Assembly: GCF_019207085.1 (NCBI RefSeq)
Contig: NZ_JAATOM010000005.1
Location: 1-64,000 of the forward strand
Source of the DNA: Variovorax sp. dw_308
Lineage (GTDB): Bacteria > Pseudomonadota > Gammaproteobacteria > Burkholderiales > Burkholderiaceae_C
Reading direction: 5' to 3'
DNA length: 64,000 nucleotides
The first letter of the stretch is position 1. Every line of letters starts with the position of its first letter. This document shows, one piece after another, positions 32,304 to 40,954 of this stretch. The notes under the pieces are model-generated. The model had not been told where the DNA came from. It was given only the letters and a program-made list of their open reading frames with translations, and searched no databases. The translations under genes were made by a program, and so were the position numbers.

Positions 32304-34459
32304 TGCTTTCGCAACTGCTCCGCGACATCGATCGTCGCCCGCGCCACCTCAAAGATCTCGTCCACTGGAATTGCCGACGTACCCTTTTCGATGGCTTGGA
32401 GGAATGCGGCGGCGCATGCGTTTTGCCCCTTGTCCTGCTTCCACAGATTGAGCTTGCTGAAGCCCGGCCAACCGTAACCCTTGAGCTTGCGGAAGTTGTC
32501 CAACTGCAGCACGCGCCCGCCGGCAAAGACCTCCACCCGCTCCTTCGGGAAACTAGCCGCTCCATTGGCGAGGTACAGGATGGTGCCAAACGATCCGTCT
32601 TGGAATCCGAGGGTGATCGAAGCCTTGTCTTCTGCGACGAGCAGCCCCGGCGAATCGCCCATGCGACGTGCCTGAATCGACACGATGGGGCTACCCGCCA
32701 GGAATCGCATCAAGTCGATGAAATGGCATGCCTCGCCAATGATACGGCCGCCCCCAATAGCGCTGTCCTGCGTCCAGTGGTTGGCGGGAATCGCACCGGC
32801 GTTCATGGTCATGATGAACGACTTCGGCTCCTTGACCGCCTGCAGCAACGCCTTCATCTTTTGCACCTGTGGCGAAAAGCGGCGATTGAAGCCCACCATT
32901 ATTTGAGGACCACGTCTCGTCTGGCGGTCGTTGCCGACGCCAACTGCATGGGCCAAGGCATAGGCGGCCTCCACGTCTGCCAGTTCGACGTGTTGGATGG
33001 CAAGCGGCTTCTCCACAAATACATTCTTGCCCGCCTTAAGTGCTTCAGCCACAAAGCGGGCATGCGTGTCATGACGGGTGACGATGGCCACGGTATTGAT
33101 CGCCTTGTTCGCCAACATCACTGCCATATCGGTAGAGGCCTCGGCGAAGCCAGCCTTCTCCCCATGAATCACGCCATTGATGCCACCCGTGGTCACGATG
33201 GTGTGAAATTGGGCGCCTGCCGCTTTGAAGGCTGGAATCAACATCCGGGAGGCATAGTTGCCTGCGCCGATAAAGCCCATTACTGGGCGCTGAGCATCAA
33301 AGTGCCTACGAGTCGCCAGTGACACGCTGCGCACAGTGCGCTCGCCCACTGGAGAGGTGTACTGCAGCAAGATGCCAAGGCCACTCTTGCCTTGTGTGAG
33401 TGCCTCGTAGGCCTTGGGAGCGTCTTCAAAAGCGAACCGATGCGTGATCAGCGGCTCCACGTCCAACTGACCGCTGGCCAACATATCTAGCACTGCCTCG
33501 AAGTTGCGCTGTTCCGTCCAGCGCACGAAGCCGAACGGATAGTCCTGCCCGAGGTCTTCATACGCAGAGTCGTATCGTCCCGGTCCATAAGAACAGGACA
33601 CCTGAAAACTCAGTTCCTTCTCGTAGAAGTCGGCGCGGTTCAACTCAAGCCCGGCCACGCCCACCAACACGATGCGTCCGCGCTTGCGGCTCATGCGCGC
33701 CGCCTGAGTCACCGGGTCGGTGGACTTGGTGGACGCGGTGATGATTACCCCATCCACGCCATGCCCTCGGCTCAACGCCATGCCCGCAGCCACCGGGTCT
33801 TCCCCCGCGCCGGGGTTGCAGGTTTGTGCGCCAAACTGCCGCGCCAGCGCCAGCTTGGATTCGTCGAAGTCAATCGCCAAAACCCGGCAACCCTGCCCGC
33901 GCAGCAGTTGCACCGTCAGCAGACCGATCAGACCCGCGCCGGTGACCACAAATGCCTCGCCCAACGTGGGCTGCGCCAAACGAATGCCCTGCAGGCCAAT
34001 GCTCGCCACCACCACAAAGGATGCGGCCTCGTTGCTAACACAATCCGGAACGCGTGCACACAGATTCTTCGACACCTTCACCACATCGGCATGCGGGCCG
34101 TTGGACACCACCCGGTCACCCTCCTGGAACCCGTCCACACCAGAACCCAGCTCAGCGACCACACCCACGTTGCAGTAGCCCAAGGGAAGCGGCTGCGCCA
34201 ACTTGGACTGCACGGCCTCGATGGTCGTCATCAAGCCATCAGTGGCCACCTTCTCCAACACCATCTTGACCTTGTCCGGTTGCTGGCGAGCCTTCTCGAG
34301 ATACGAGGCCTTGCCGAAATCGACAAGCATGCGCTCCGTACCGGCAGAGATCAAAGTGGTGGATGTATGGATGAGCAGGTGGGCCCTGCTGACTTGGGGG
34401 GCAGGAGCCTCTATGACGATCGTCCGGCCCCTGGCCATGTCTTGTAGTACTTGCTTCAT
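32300..34459 (-). CDS. Bi-domain oxidoreductase: zinc-dehydrogenase-like plus Gfo/Idh/MocA
   Basis: A 719-residue fusion. Residues 1–360 form a medium-chain alcohol-dehydrogenase-like unit (EGDRVVSNGPHADVV, VVTGAGLIGLLTVQLLRGQG for NAD(P)); residues from about 395 form a Gfo/Idh/MocA oxidoreductase (VMGFIGAGNYASRMLIPAFK, NVFVEKPLAIQ, GGRIIGEACHFIDLMRFLAG). Such bi-domain proteins recur next to heparinase-like genes in polysaccharide loci, where they are thought to change the sugar chain or its precursor; the reaction is unproven. It starts just downstream of the AT-rich polymerase gene and overlaps heparinase by four bases. Confidence 0.9.
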   Translation of the reverse strand: MKQVLQDMARGRTIVIEAPAPQVSRAHLLIHTSTTLISAGTERMLVDFGKASYLEKARQQPDKVKMVLEKVATDGLMTTIEAVQSKLAQPLPLGYCNVGVVAELGSGVDGFQEGDRVVSNGPHADVVKVSKNLCARVPDCVSNEAASFVVVASIGLQGIRLAQPTLGEAFVVTGAGLIGLLTVQLLRGQGCRVLAIDFDESKLALARQFGAQTCNPGAGEDPVAAGMALSRGHGVDGVIITASTKSTDPVTQAARMSRKRGRIVLVGVAGLELNRADFYEKELSFQVSCSYGPGRYDSAYEDLGQDYPFGFVRWTEQRNFEAVLDMLASGQLDVEPLITHRFAFEDAPKAYEALTQGKSGLGILLQYTSPVGERTVRSVSLATRRHFDAQRPVMGFIGAGNYASRMLIPAFKAAGAQFHTIVTTGGINGVIHGEKAGFAEASTDMAVMLANKAINTVAIVTRHDTHARFVAEALKAGKNVFVEKPLAIQHVELADVEAAYALAHAVGVGNDRQTRRGPQIMVGFNRRFSPQVQKMKALLQAVKEPKSFIMTMNAGAIPANHWTQDSAIGGGRIIGEACHFIDLMRFLAGSPIVSIQARRMGDSPGLLVAEDKASITLGFQDGSFGTILYLANGAASFPKERVEVFAGGRVLQLDNFRKLKGYGWPGFSKLNLWKQDKGQNACAAAFLQAIEKGTSAIPVDEIFEVARATIDVAEQLRKQ

Positions 34460-34494
34460 TGATTAAAGTTGAATTCTATATTCTGCCGGCTGCT

Positions 34495-35757
34495 TCATTT
34501 TATATTCGACACATATTTAGCAAAGCCGAAATAAATAAATGCAAAAAAAGTCATCACAACTGGGGCATAAAGGGAGCCTCGCGCCATCATGATTCCTGAC
34601 AATCCAAGCACAGTCCAAATGAGCACATAAAAAAGATGGGACTTTTGTCTATTAAGATATCGGGCGCTGAGAAAATGAAATAAATGAGTGAGCGGAATCC
34701 ACGCGGGAAAAAAATAACCGGCATCAGCAAAAATTGAACCAAAATACGTTGGATGCATAGTCCCCTCATGCATAGGCACGTAGTGCTGAAACATTGCATA
34801 TTCAAAGTCATCCGGCTTTATATTAAAAATATCCACCGGAGAAGGAAGCCAGAACAAGAGGGTTCTCAGCAAATATGAGAAGTCCCCGAATTCCGCTGCT
34901 TTGCTGAAAGTCTCAATGTAATAGTAAAACGCAAATCTAATCGCCGTATCGCTAGGGCGATCGTTGATTGCATTAAAAAATTCTATTGGATTGAAAAATA
35001 AATCAAGTCTGGCATCGATCGACGATTGATTTCTCAAGACAAGCAAGGCTGCAAGAAGAGTTAGCACAATTTGCACACTCAAAATCAGCACCCCAAGTTT
35101 CAGAAACTTGCGACGAGTCGTGAAGATATAATTTGCAAGAAATGGCAAGAAAACCGCAACAATTGGCTGTCTTGATCCACCCAAAAAAGCGAAAACAATC
35201 AAATAATATCCAATTGATAGATAAGCGATCGATTTCCTATTTTGAGAATATGCCCAATAAGCAAATCCGGTTGCGCACACTACGTTGTAGCTTAGAAGAA
35301 ATTGGCCGAGATAAGTAAGCCCCTCCCTTCTATCGGTAAATCCAAAATTCAAAAAAAATAATGGTCCAAAGCTTTGTATTAGCTGAATTATTGGAACCAG
35401 AGTGAGCGCGATCAGAATGATCGGGAATATCAATTCAACTCTTTTCGTCTCTTGGAATTTAATTTCCACATGGGACGCAATTGGGAAAGCCTCGTGCAAG
35501 AGATAGAAAAACAATAGAGAAATAAATGTTATTATCTGTGCCCAGACCAACGTTTCAATATTTTCTTGAAACCAAATGGAAAATTCAGATCCTTTAAAAA
35601 TTGAGATAAAAGGATCTGCCACTGAAGGCAGAATGAATAACAATAAAATCCCAATCCAAAAGAACATGTGCGGACTCTGCAGACGAACTGCCGCTCTTAG
35701 CAATACCCAGCAGATCACTAGGTTGCATATCCATATTGCGTAATAAATTGGAATCAT
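34495..35757 (-). CDS. Wzy-type O-antigen/capsule polymerase candidate
   Basis: A 420-residue integral membrane protein with about ten hydrophobic segments and a large external loop around FNIKPDDFEYAMFQHYVPMH (about residue 315) followed by GTMHPTYFGSIFADAGYFFP, in keeping with Wzy polymerases, which are poorly conserved in sequence. Base composition is very different from its surroundings: a 60-base line at 35341 has 18 G/C, against about 46 in 60 at 8101. The gene is therefore probably acquired. It would join the flipped repeat units in the periplasm. The function is inferred from topology and context (Wzx and Wza are present and no other Wzy candidate is seen). Confidence 0.75.
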   Translation of the reverse strand: MIPIYYAIWICNLVICWVLLRAAVRLQSPHMFFWIGILLLFILPSVADPFISIFKGSEFSIWFQENIETLVWAQIITFISLLFFYLLHEAFPIASHVEIKFQETKRVELIFPIILIALTLVPIIQLIQSFGPLFFLNFGFTDRREGLTYLGQFLLSYNVVCATGFAYWAYSQNRKSIAYLSIGYYLIVFAFLGGSRQPIVAVFLPFLANYIFTTRRKFLKLGVLILSVQIVLTLLAALLVLRNQSSIDARLDLFFNPIEFFNAINDRPSDTAIRFAFYYYIETFSKAAEFGDFSYLLRTLLFWLPSPVDIFNIKPDDFEYAMFQHYVPMHEGTMHPTYFGSIFADAGYFFPAWIPLTHLFHFLSARYLNRQKSHLFYVLIWTVLGLSGIMMARGSLYAPVVMTFFAFIYFGFAKYVSNIK

Positions 35758-35780
35758 GGCGATCGAGATCGTTCGCTTAC

Positions 35781-36866
35781 TTATCGATCGCGATGAACAT
35801 TAAATATCTCGCTCTTATGTGGGCGAATCCTCTTAGTGTACGCAAGGAAAAATTTTTCACTCTCTGAGTTTGATGATGATTGATGTGTTGCCTCCGATCT
35901 CAAGAGCGATGATCTTACTGCCGAGTCGAATTCGGCGTAGCAAAGAGGATTGACTATCTTTGCTCCCGTCGCTCGCTCACACACATTTGAAGCAATAGCA
36001 GGTACGCCAAGCGAAATCGCATCCGCTACAGCAATTCCCCAACTGTCAATATGGGTTGGCCGGAGATAGGCATCCGCCGTGGCCAGCGCTGCGAGAAAAA
36101 CCGCTTCGGTCTGGTGAAAATAGATCGCAAACCGTTCAGGGTCAGTCATTTGCTGTTGGAGTTTGCTTAGGTAGGCTTGGTCCATGTGCTCGCCGTAAAA
36201 AAACAGCAGACCGGCACAGTCGGGGTTTTCGTTGACGAATCGGACAATGAATTCGAAGTTGTAGCTTCGGCTAACATGTCCGGAAGAAACAACGACGTAT
36301 CGATGGCGCACTCTTATTCGGGCATGCCTGTCGTCCACGAAGCCAGGTGCAACGTTGGGCGCGGCAATTTGCGATTTCGTATGCACGATCCTGGCCTCCC
36401 CGATACCTAGCTCGCGGTAAAGCGAGACATGGTCGTCGCAGAGTGAGAAGACGCAGTCGATTTTCGATGCGGCCTTGCTGAGCAGTCGTCGTGCGAAAGT
36501 GCCCAGTGCTCGATGGATGGACAATTGGGAGCCGTTGTGAAGGGTCAGAAAAAACTGTCTTCCCAGCTTCGGAAGGACGGCGAGTGCAACCAAGGCGTGG
36601 CATCCTGAGTAGTTGAAATGCACGATGTCCCCCCGGAAGACGCATATGTGCCAGACTAGCCACAGTTGCTTAAAAAGGCGGTGGCGGGGAGCTACCTTGA
36701 GCGACTTAGCGAGTGTTGGTTCTTTCTCACCGGCATGAATGTCGAGGACATGAAAGTTCACCTCGTTTCCGATCTGATTGACCAGGCGCCCAAGAAATAC
36801 AGTAACGCCACCACTGGGCCGGGGAAGGCCACCGATCAACAAGACGCTGGGCTTATGATTGTTCAC
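35781..36866 (-). CDS. GT4-like glycosyltransferase
   Basis: A 361-residue GT-B fold protein starting SVLLIGGLPRPSGGVTVFLG, the usual N-terminal donor domain with GG-turn, then FRGDIVHFNYSGCHALVALA, LTLHNGSQL and, in the second domain, VVSSGHVSRSYNFEFIV and YLRPTHIDSWGIAVADAISL, where the conserved Glu region of GT4 enzymes is replaced by DSWGIAVADA, still the same position. It should add one sugar of the repeat unit. It overlaps the preceding beta-propeller gene by 14 bases. Confidence 0.82.
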   Translation of the reverse strand: MNNHKPSVLLIGGLPRPSGGVTVFLGRLVNQIGNEVNFHVLDIHAGEKEPTLAKSLKVAPRHRLFKQLWLVWHICVFRGDIVHFNYSGCHALVALAVLPKLGRQFFLTLHNGSQLSIHRALGTFARRLLSKAASKIDCVFSLCDDHVSLYRELGIGEARIVHTKSQIAAPNVAPGFVDDRHARIRVRHRYVVVSSGHVSRSYNFEFIVRFVNENPDCAGLLFFYGEHMDQAYLSKLQQQMTDPERFAIYFHQTEAVFLAALATADAYLRPTHIDSWGIAVADAISLGVPAIASNVCERATGAKIVNPLCYAEFDSAVRSSLLRSEATHQSSSNSESEKFFLAYTKRIRPHKSEIFNVHRDR

Positions 36867-37986
36867 GTGGGCTTTCTGTATCGAATTGACTGGACAGCAA
36901 CACTGTGCAGCCGTCGATGTTTTTCAGCGCTGTGCCATAGGCGTGTAGCAAATCTGCCCTGGGACAGATGCCAGCCGGAAATTGCAGGCTACCGAACTGA
37001 AACAAGCGAAACGGCAGCGCATCCTTGGTCGCCTGAAAAATCGAGTGCACTTCGCCGTCGAGATGGCCAGCGTAGATGTGGGCATCGTCGGTGAGAATCC
37101 CCGCTCCACGGCGAGTTGAGAACAGTTCCAGATACTTGTTGCCGCGAACCCGGTCCGGCTCAACAGCTGTTGAAAAGACTAGCCGGGCGTGAGCGGTATC
37201 GGCCCGATAAATGGAACTGCCCGCAACGGGCTGCAGCGTTTGTATGGGCTCGAATCCGTGCGGGCCCAGCGGAACGCAGTTCAGGTGGTTGAGCTCCAGT
37301 TGGGTGTCTGTGGCATATATCAGGCGATCGGTGGTGACTTGCAGCCAGCAGGCGCGGCTGTTTTGGCCGGGAGAGCCGATGCGGGTGACGCGAGTGAATT
37401 GTTCGCGAGCCTCCCAGATAGCGGCTGCGTCGCCGAAATCGCCCGTGAGCACATACAAGCAATGACGATCCGGATCCTGCACGATGTTGTGCACATGATT
37501 AATTTCACCGTGCGGGAATGTGAAGGTCGTAGTCCATCGCCCGTTTTCATCGCGGTGGAATATGCGCGCCTCCCCCTTGCCAGGATTGCCAAAGTATTCG
37601 CCCAGGTAGATACCGGGGTGAAATCCGGCCACGTTCACCCTGGTGAATCGCAACGGTCGGCCGCCGTGAGGGAGCACGAACTCTTGAACGAGCGAGCCTT
37701 CTTCCACGTTGAGCCTGTAAATGGTGCCTTGGTGGCACAGCAAGCAGTGAATACCGTCACCAAGGTCGCACGCAGGGCCGACTTCCAGGCGCAGAAGTCT
37801 GCTGGTCGATCTCAGATGGCTGAGAAATCGCTTGAACTTGCGGGCGGGCAATCGCGCTACGTGTATGAACTGCGTCAGCGCCAAATCTGCCAACACGAGA
37901 TCAAAACCACGTGAGAGCAGTAGTCGGTCCTTCCAGTACAGCAGCGGCTTGTAGCCCTGCAATGTCTTGAGCAGGGTACTTTTCAT
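36853..37986 (-). CDS. Predicted beta-propeller protein, function unknown
   Basis: A 377-residue soluble protein with no recognised family. Blades are suggested by repeating strand–turn units such as GTIYRLNVEEGSLVQEFVLP, GEARIFHRDENGRWTTTFTF, GEINHVHNIVQDPDRHCLYV and LTGDFGDAAAIWEAREQF; the 'NHVHNI..DP....LYVLTGD' stretch resembles exo-acting propeller proteins. No signal peptide or membrane helix is evident. It sits between the AAC(3)-like gene (ATGA overlap) and a glycosyltransferase (14-base overlap), so it belongs to the polysaccharide operon. It could bind a sugar chain or a lipid-linked intermediate, or act as an enzyme; the sequence does not say which. Confidence 0.7.
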   Translation of the reverse strand: MKSTLLKTLQGYKPLLYWKDRLLLSRGFDLVLADLALTQFIHVARLPARKFKRFLSHLRSTSRLLRLEVGPACDLGDGIHCLLCHQGTIYRLNVEEGSLVQEFVLPHGGRPLRFTRVNVAGFHPGIYLGEYFGNPGKGEARIFHRDENGRWTTTFTFPHGEINHVHNIVQDPDRHCLYVLTGDFGDAAAIWEAREQFTRVTRIGSPGQNSRACWLQVTTDRLIYATDTQLELNHLNCVPLGPHGFEPIQTLQPVAGSSIYRADTAHARLVFSTAVEPDRVRGNKYLELFSTRRGAGILTDDAHIYAGHLDGEVHSIFQATKDALPFRLFQFGSLQFPAGICPRADLLHAYGTALKNIDGCTVLLSSQFDTESPREQS

Positions 37987-38957
37987 TGCGACATGGACCA
38001 TAAGAAGTACGGATACCCCCTAGATCTTCTGTCGCCCAGAAAGCGTAGAAGCGCCCGCGACTCCAGCGAAATAATAGGGAGCGATTCCAACCGTGTTTCG
38101 CGCGCTACGCCCGAGTGCAGCAAGTCCGCGTTCAGCTTGCGTTCGCCGTAGTACATGGCCCACTTAGGATGTCGCTCGCGCACATTGACCAGCATTTCTG
38201 AGCCTTGGTATTTCACTAAGAACTGCCGTGATCGATACCAGCCTGCGATCGGCCAGTTGTCTTCCTGACAGTCCTCGGCCACGTGAATCATGGTCAGACT
38301 GTGAGCGAGATCAACCCCAAGCATGAGTATCTTTGCGTTGTGCTTGGCGCAGTAGGCCCAGGCCGAATTGGGGCCACAGGGCGTCGAGTCGGGAGTGCCA
38401 AGTTCGTGGGCCATCATGGCGCGGGCATGCTGACCGAATGCGACCACAGTGTTGAGTGGAAAGCGGCTGCGAACGGCTCCAGGCCTTTTCATCAGCTTGT
38501 GCGGCAGCGCGCCTGTCCATGGGGGCGTTCGCTGTACGTCATAGGTCCAGACGCTTTGAGACAGATCTTGGCTGATGCGTTCAGTGCCGATAGGCGCTTC
38601 GCGGTACTTGGGAATGGCCGGCATGACCAAGGTTCCATCGTCACCCACTACGTCCAGCAACAGATCGATGATCTCGCCAGGCGTAGCCCCAGTCGGAGCG
38701 AGACTTTGCATGCTGGAGTGGACGATCAGAATATCTCCCCGTGCGACGCCGTGTTCGCGAATCGCCTCTGATAGTGCCGGGAGTGTGATTGGTTTTTCTC
38801 TATCGACCAAGCACGCCGCCGTGACGGCGCCTTTTGCCGATTTTCGAGTGACACGCTTAATCAGGCTATTGACAGCTGGGTACTTCCAATAGAGCACACG
38901 AACCCCCACTTCCAGTTGGGGTACTTGCGAAAAAATCCACTTAACCGTCCTGATCAT
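37983..38957 (-). CDS. AAC(3)-family N-acetyltransferase-like protein
   Basis: A 324-residue protein with the fold of aminoglycoside 3-N-acetyltransferases: ILIVHSSMQSLAPTGATPGE, DDGTLVMPAIPKYREAP, the SRFPLNTVVAFGQHARAMM region, GPNSAWAYCAKHNAKILMLG, and LTMIHVAEDC. It carries an N-terminal extension of about 60 residues absent from small AAC(3) enzymes. Because it is inside a polysaccharide locus and coupled to the flippase gene (ATGA overlap), it more likely acetylates an amino sugar in the repeat unit than an antibiotic. That role is inference. Confidence 0.85.
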   Translation of the reverse strand: MIRTVKWIFSQVPQLEVGVRVLYWKYPAVNSLIKRVTRKSAKGAVTAACLVDREKPITLPALSEAIREHGVARGDILIVHSSMQSLAPTGATPGEIIDLLLDVVGDDGTLVMPAIPKYREAPIGTERISQDLSQSVWTYDVQRTPPWTGALPHKLMKRPGAVRSRFPLNTVVAFGQHARAMMAHELGTPDSTPCGPNSAWAYCAKHNAKILMLGVDLAHSLTMIHVAEDCQEDNWPIAGWYRSRQFLVKYQGSEMLVNVRERHPKWAMYYGERKLNADLLHSGVARETRLESLPIISLESRALLRFLGDRRSRGYPYFLWSMSQ

Positions 38958-40201
38958 TGGCTATTCTGGGTTTGTTCCGGATTCACAGCAATCGTGGCGA
39001 CGAGGACCAATAGGGCCACTGCGCAATAGGCGAACAGGAAACTGAGAGAAACGTCCTCGCTGTCTGAGGCAAAGAGATAGGTGCCAGTCAACGCCACAAG
39101 CGACCAACACACACTGATCGATAGCAAAACGCCAAAACGACGCCGCGCCATGAATTGCTGCAATGCGGGGGTAAGCGCAAAGGCAAGCGCCCCTGCGAGG
39201 ATCAGGTTGCGTACGGTAGCAATGCCTTGTGGCGAGCTGGTCATGCCATACACCTGGAGCAGCCGCGGAGCGCTCAGGTAGATGCACAGCGTCAATGGAA
39301 GCGAAACGGCGGCGAACAGCAATGTCAATTGGAGACTTTGCTTTCGCACCGTGGCGGGTCCGCTCGCTGAAACAAAGTACGGAATCAGTACGCCTCCGAG
39401 TGTGGCTGGCACCAACAGCATCAGCGAGTACCACTGGAATCCGACGTTGTAGTACGCGAGATCGTTGATGGAGAATTTCGATGCATTTCGCAGGTTACAG
39501 AGATAAATAGCCAGCATCCAGATCCCCGTGTAGCCGGCGAAAGGCAGTTGGGAAAGGATCATGGGACGGAGTTCCGAAAGTGCGCGGGACACGCTGTTCT
39601 TCAACGAGCCTTTCATGTTGCTCAGCAGATTGGTGGCGGAACCCGCGCCGACCAGCAAGAACGCAGCAGAATAGGCGCCGCCAAGCAGTGCTGAGTTCGT
39701 GCGGATTGCCGACGCCAGCAAGAATGCGACCGCCACCACCATTGCCAGCGCACAACTCTGCAAAAAGAAGGCGCGATGCCGGTTCGTGCCCTGATAGGTT
39801 GACTGAGTCGTCTGGAGGAGGATCAAGGCGGGAGCAAGGATGGCGACCACTGCGAAGTCCCTGGAGTCGCTGATCGCCCTCAGACTCAGACGGGCACTGA
39901 GCATCCCCAGAGCCGCCGCGAATACGCAGATCATCGCGCTGATCAGAAATATGGCAGTGGTCTTGTCTTCAATATCAGCATCGTTGCGGTGGCCTCCCAG
40001 TGCGGTCAGGATGGCTGGCGCCAGCCCGAGTGCACTAAGTGCCGTGATGGTGTTGGCCGTATTGATCGAGAACGCAAAAGTTGCGAAGTTCTCTTGTCCA
40101 ACGGTTCGAGCCACGTACAGCGAGGCCACGAACGGAATGGCCTTCTGGAGAATGCCTCCGGCCATACTGTAAAGCGCAGGGGAGCGTAGTCTCGCGAACA
40201 T
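38954..40201 (-). CDS. Wzx-type polysaccharide flippase
   Basis: A 415-residue integral membrane protein of the oligosaccharide-flippase (PST/MATE-like) family, with about 12 predicted helices. The start LYSMAGGILQKAIPFVASLY and the AYYNVGFQWYSLMLLVPATL stretch are typical. It should move the lipid-linked repeat unit across the inner membrane to the polymerase. It overlaps the acyltransferase gene by one base (TAATG) and the AAC(3)-like gene by four. Confidence 0.9.
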   Translation of the reverse strand: MFARLRSPALYSMAGGILQKAIPFVASLYVARTVGQENFATFAFSINTANTITALSALGLAPAILTALGGHRNDADIEDKTTAIFLISAMICVFAAALGMLSARLSLRAISDSRDFAVVAILAPALILLQTTQSTYQGTNRHRAFFLQSCALAMVVAVAFLLASAIRTNSALLGGAYSAAFLLVGAGSATNLLSNMKGSLKNSVSRALSELRPMILSQLPFAGYTGIWMLAIYLCNLRNASKFSINDLAYYNVGFQWYSLMLLVPATLGGVLIPYFVSASGPATVRKQSLQLTLLFAAVSLPLTLCIYLSAPRLLQVYGMTSSPQGIATVRNLILAGALAFALTPALQQFMARRRFGVLLSISVCWSLVALTGTYLFASDSEDVSLSFLFAYCAVALLVLVATIAVNPEQTQNSQ

Positions 40202-40749
40202 TAGGTACGAGCGCTTCGGATGCGCACAAGGTGTTCCGCCAGCTCACTTTCATCAAAGCGCGAACCGACCTTCTTGGCCGGCACACCCGCCGAAATTGAG
40301 TACGCCTGCGTGGACTTCGCTACAACAGCACCAGCACCGACGACCGACCCTTGGGCGATCGTAACACCTTCCAGAATTACTGCATTTGCGCCAATCCAAA
40401 CGTCGTCCTCAATGGACACACCTTTATCGTCCCCACCAGACTTCTGATTGTCCTGCCACATGAGAATACCCGTATTCCGAATTCGATGATTACCTCCAAG
40501 GATCATTACCCCTGGCCCAAACATAACGTTAGAACCAATTCGGATTTTCCCGTGTGCGCAACTGAACCACGCACGGCCACCGATGAATACGTTGTCACCA
40601 AGTTCGATAGTCGCGTATGAGAAGTTCGAATTCAGCGGATCAAAGACAACATTTTTTCCGCTCCGGGCAAAAGATGGCCGGCAGATACGTTGACCGATCG
40701 CTCGGCTGGTCCGGTGGAGGAGTCGGAGTGTGCGGTGTATGTAATTCAT
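40201..40749 (-). CDS. Hexapeptide-repeat acyltransferase
   Basis: A 182-residue left-handed beta-helix acyltransferase. Repeats include NFSYATIELGDNVFIGGRAW, KIRIGSNVMFGPGVMILGGN (with HRIRN), and GVSIEDDVWIGANAVILEGV plus TIAQGSVVGAGAVVAKS; the closing GVPAKKVG is typical of WcaF/maltose-acetyltransferase-like enzymes. It probably adds O-acetyl groups to a sugar of the repeat. A 205-base gap with no evident gene separates it from wecC. Confidence 0.87.
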   Translation of the reverse strand: MNYIHRTLRLLHRTSRAIGQRICRPSFARSGKNVVFDPLNSNFSYATIELGDNVFIGGRAWFSCAHGKIRIGSNVMFGPGVMILGGNHRIRNTGILMWQDNQKSGGDDKGVSIEDDVWIGANAVILEGVTIAQGSVVGAGAVVAKSTQAYSISAGVPAKKVGSRFDESELAEHLVRIRSART

Positions 40750-40954
40750 AACTTACCGTTAAGTAGGAGGACAGTATTCTCGTGATAGAGCGCATCGGCG
40801 GGAGATCCTCGATAACACATCAATCTTTGCGAACGATATAGATTCGACAAAGCAGTTCACATCTGAATGACACGCATACGCCGTCCTGCGCAGGGTTAGT
40901 GATCCATAATTACTGAATGCTCGCGCTGATGGGTTGACTGTCGCATGCCCCAAT

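Noticed and set aside
40750..40954. Search for a gene in the 205-base gap between wecC and the acyltransferase gene
   Set aside because: The only open frame is out of frame with both neighbours, has Ser/Arg/Cys-rich composition and no ribosome binding site.
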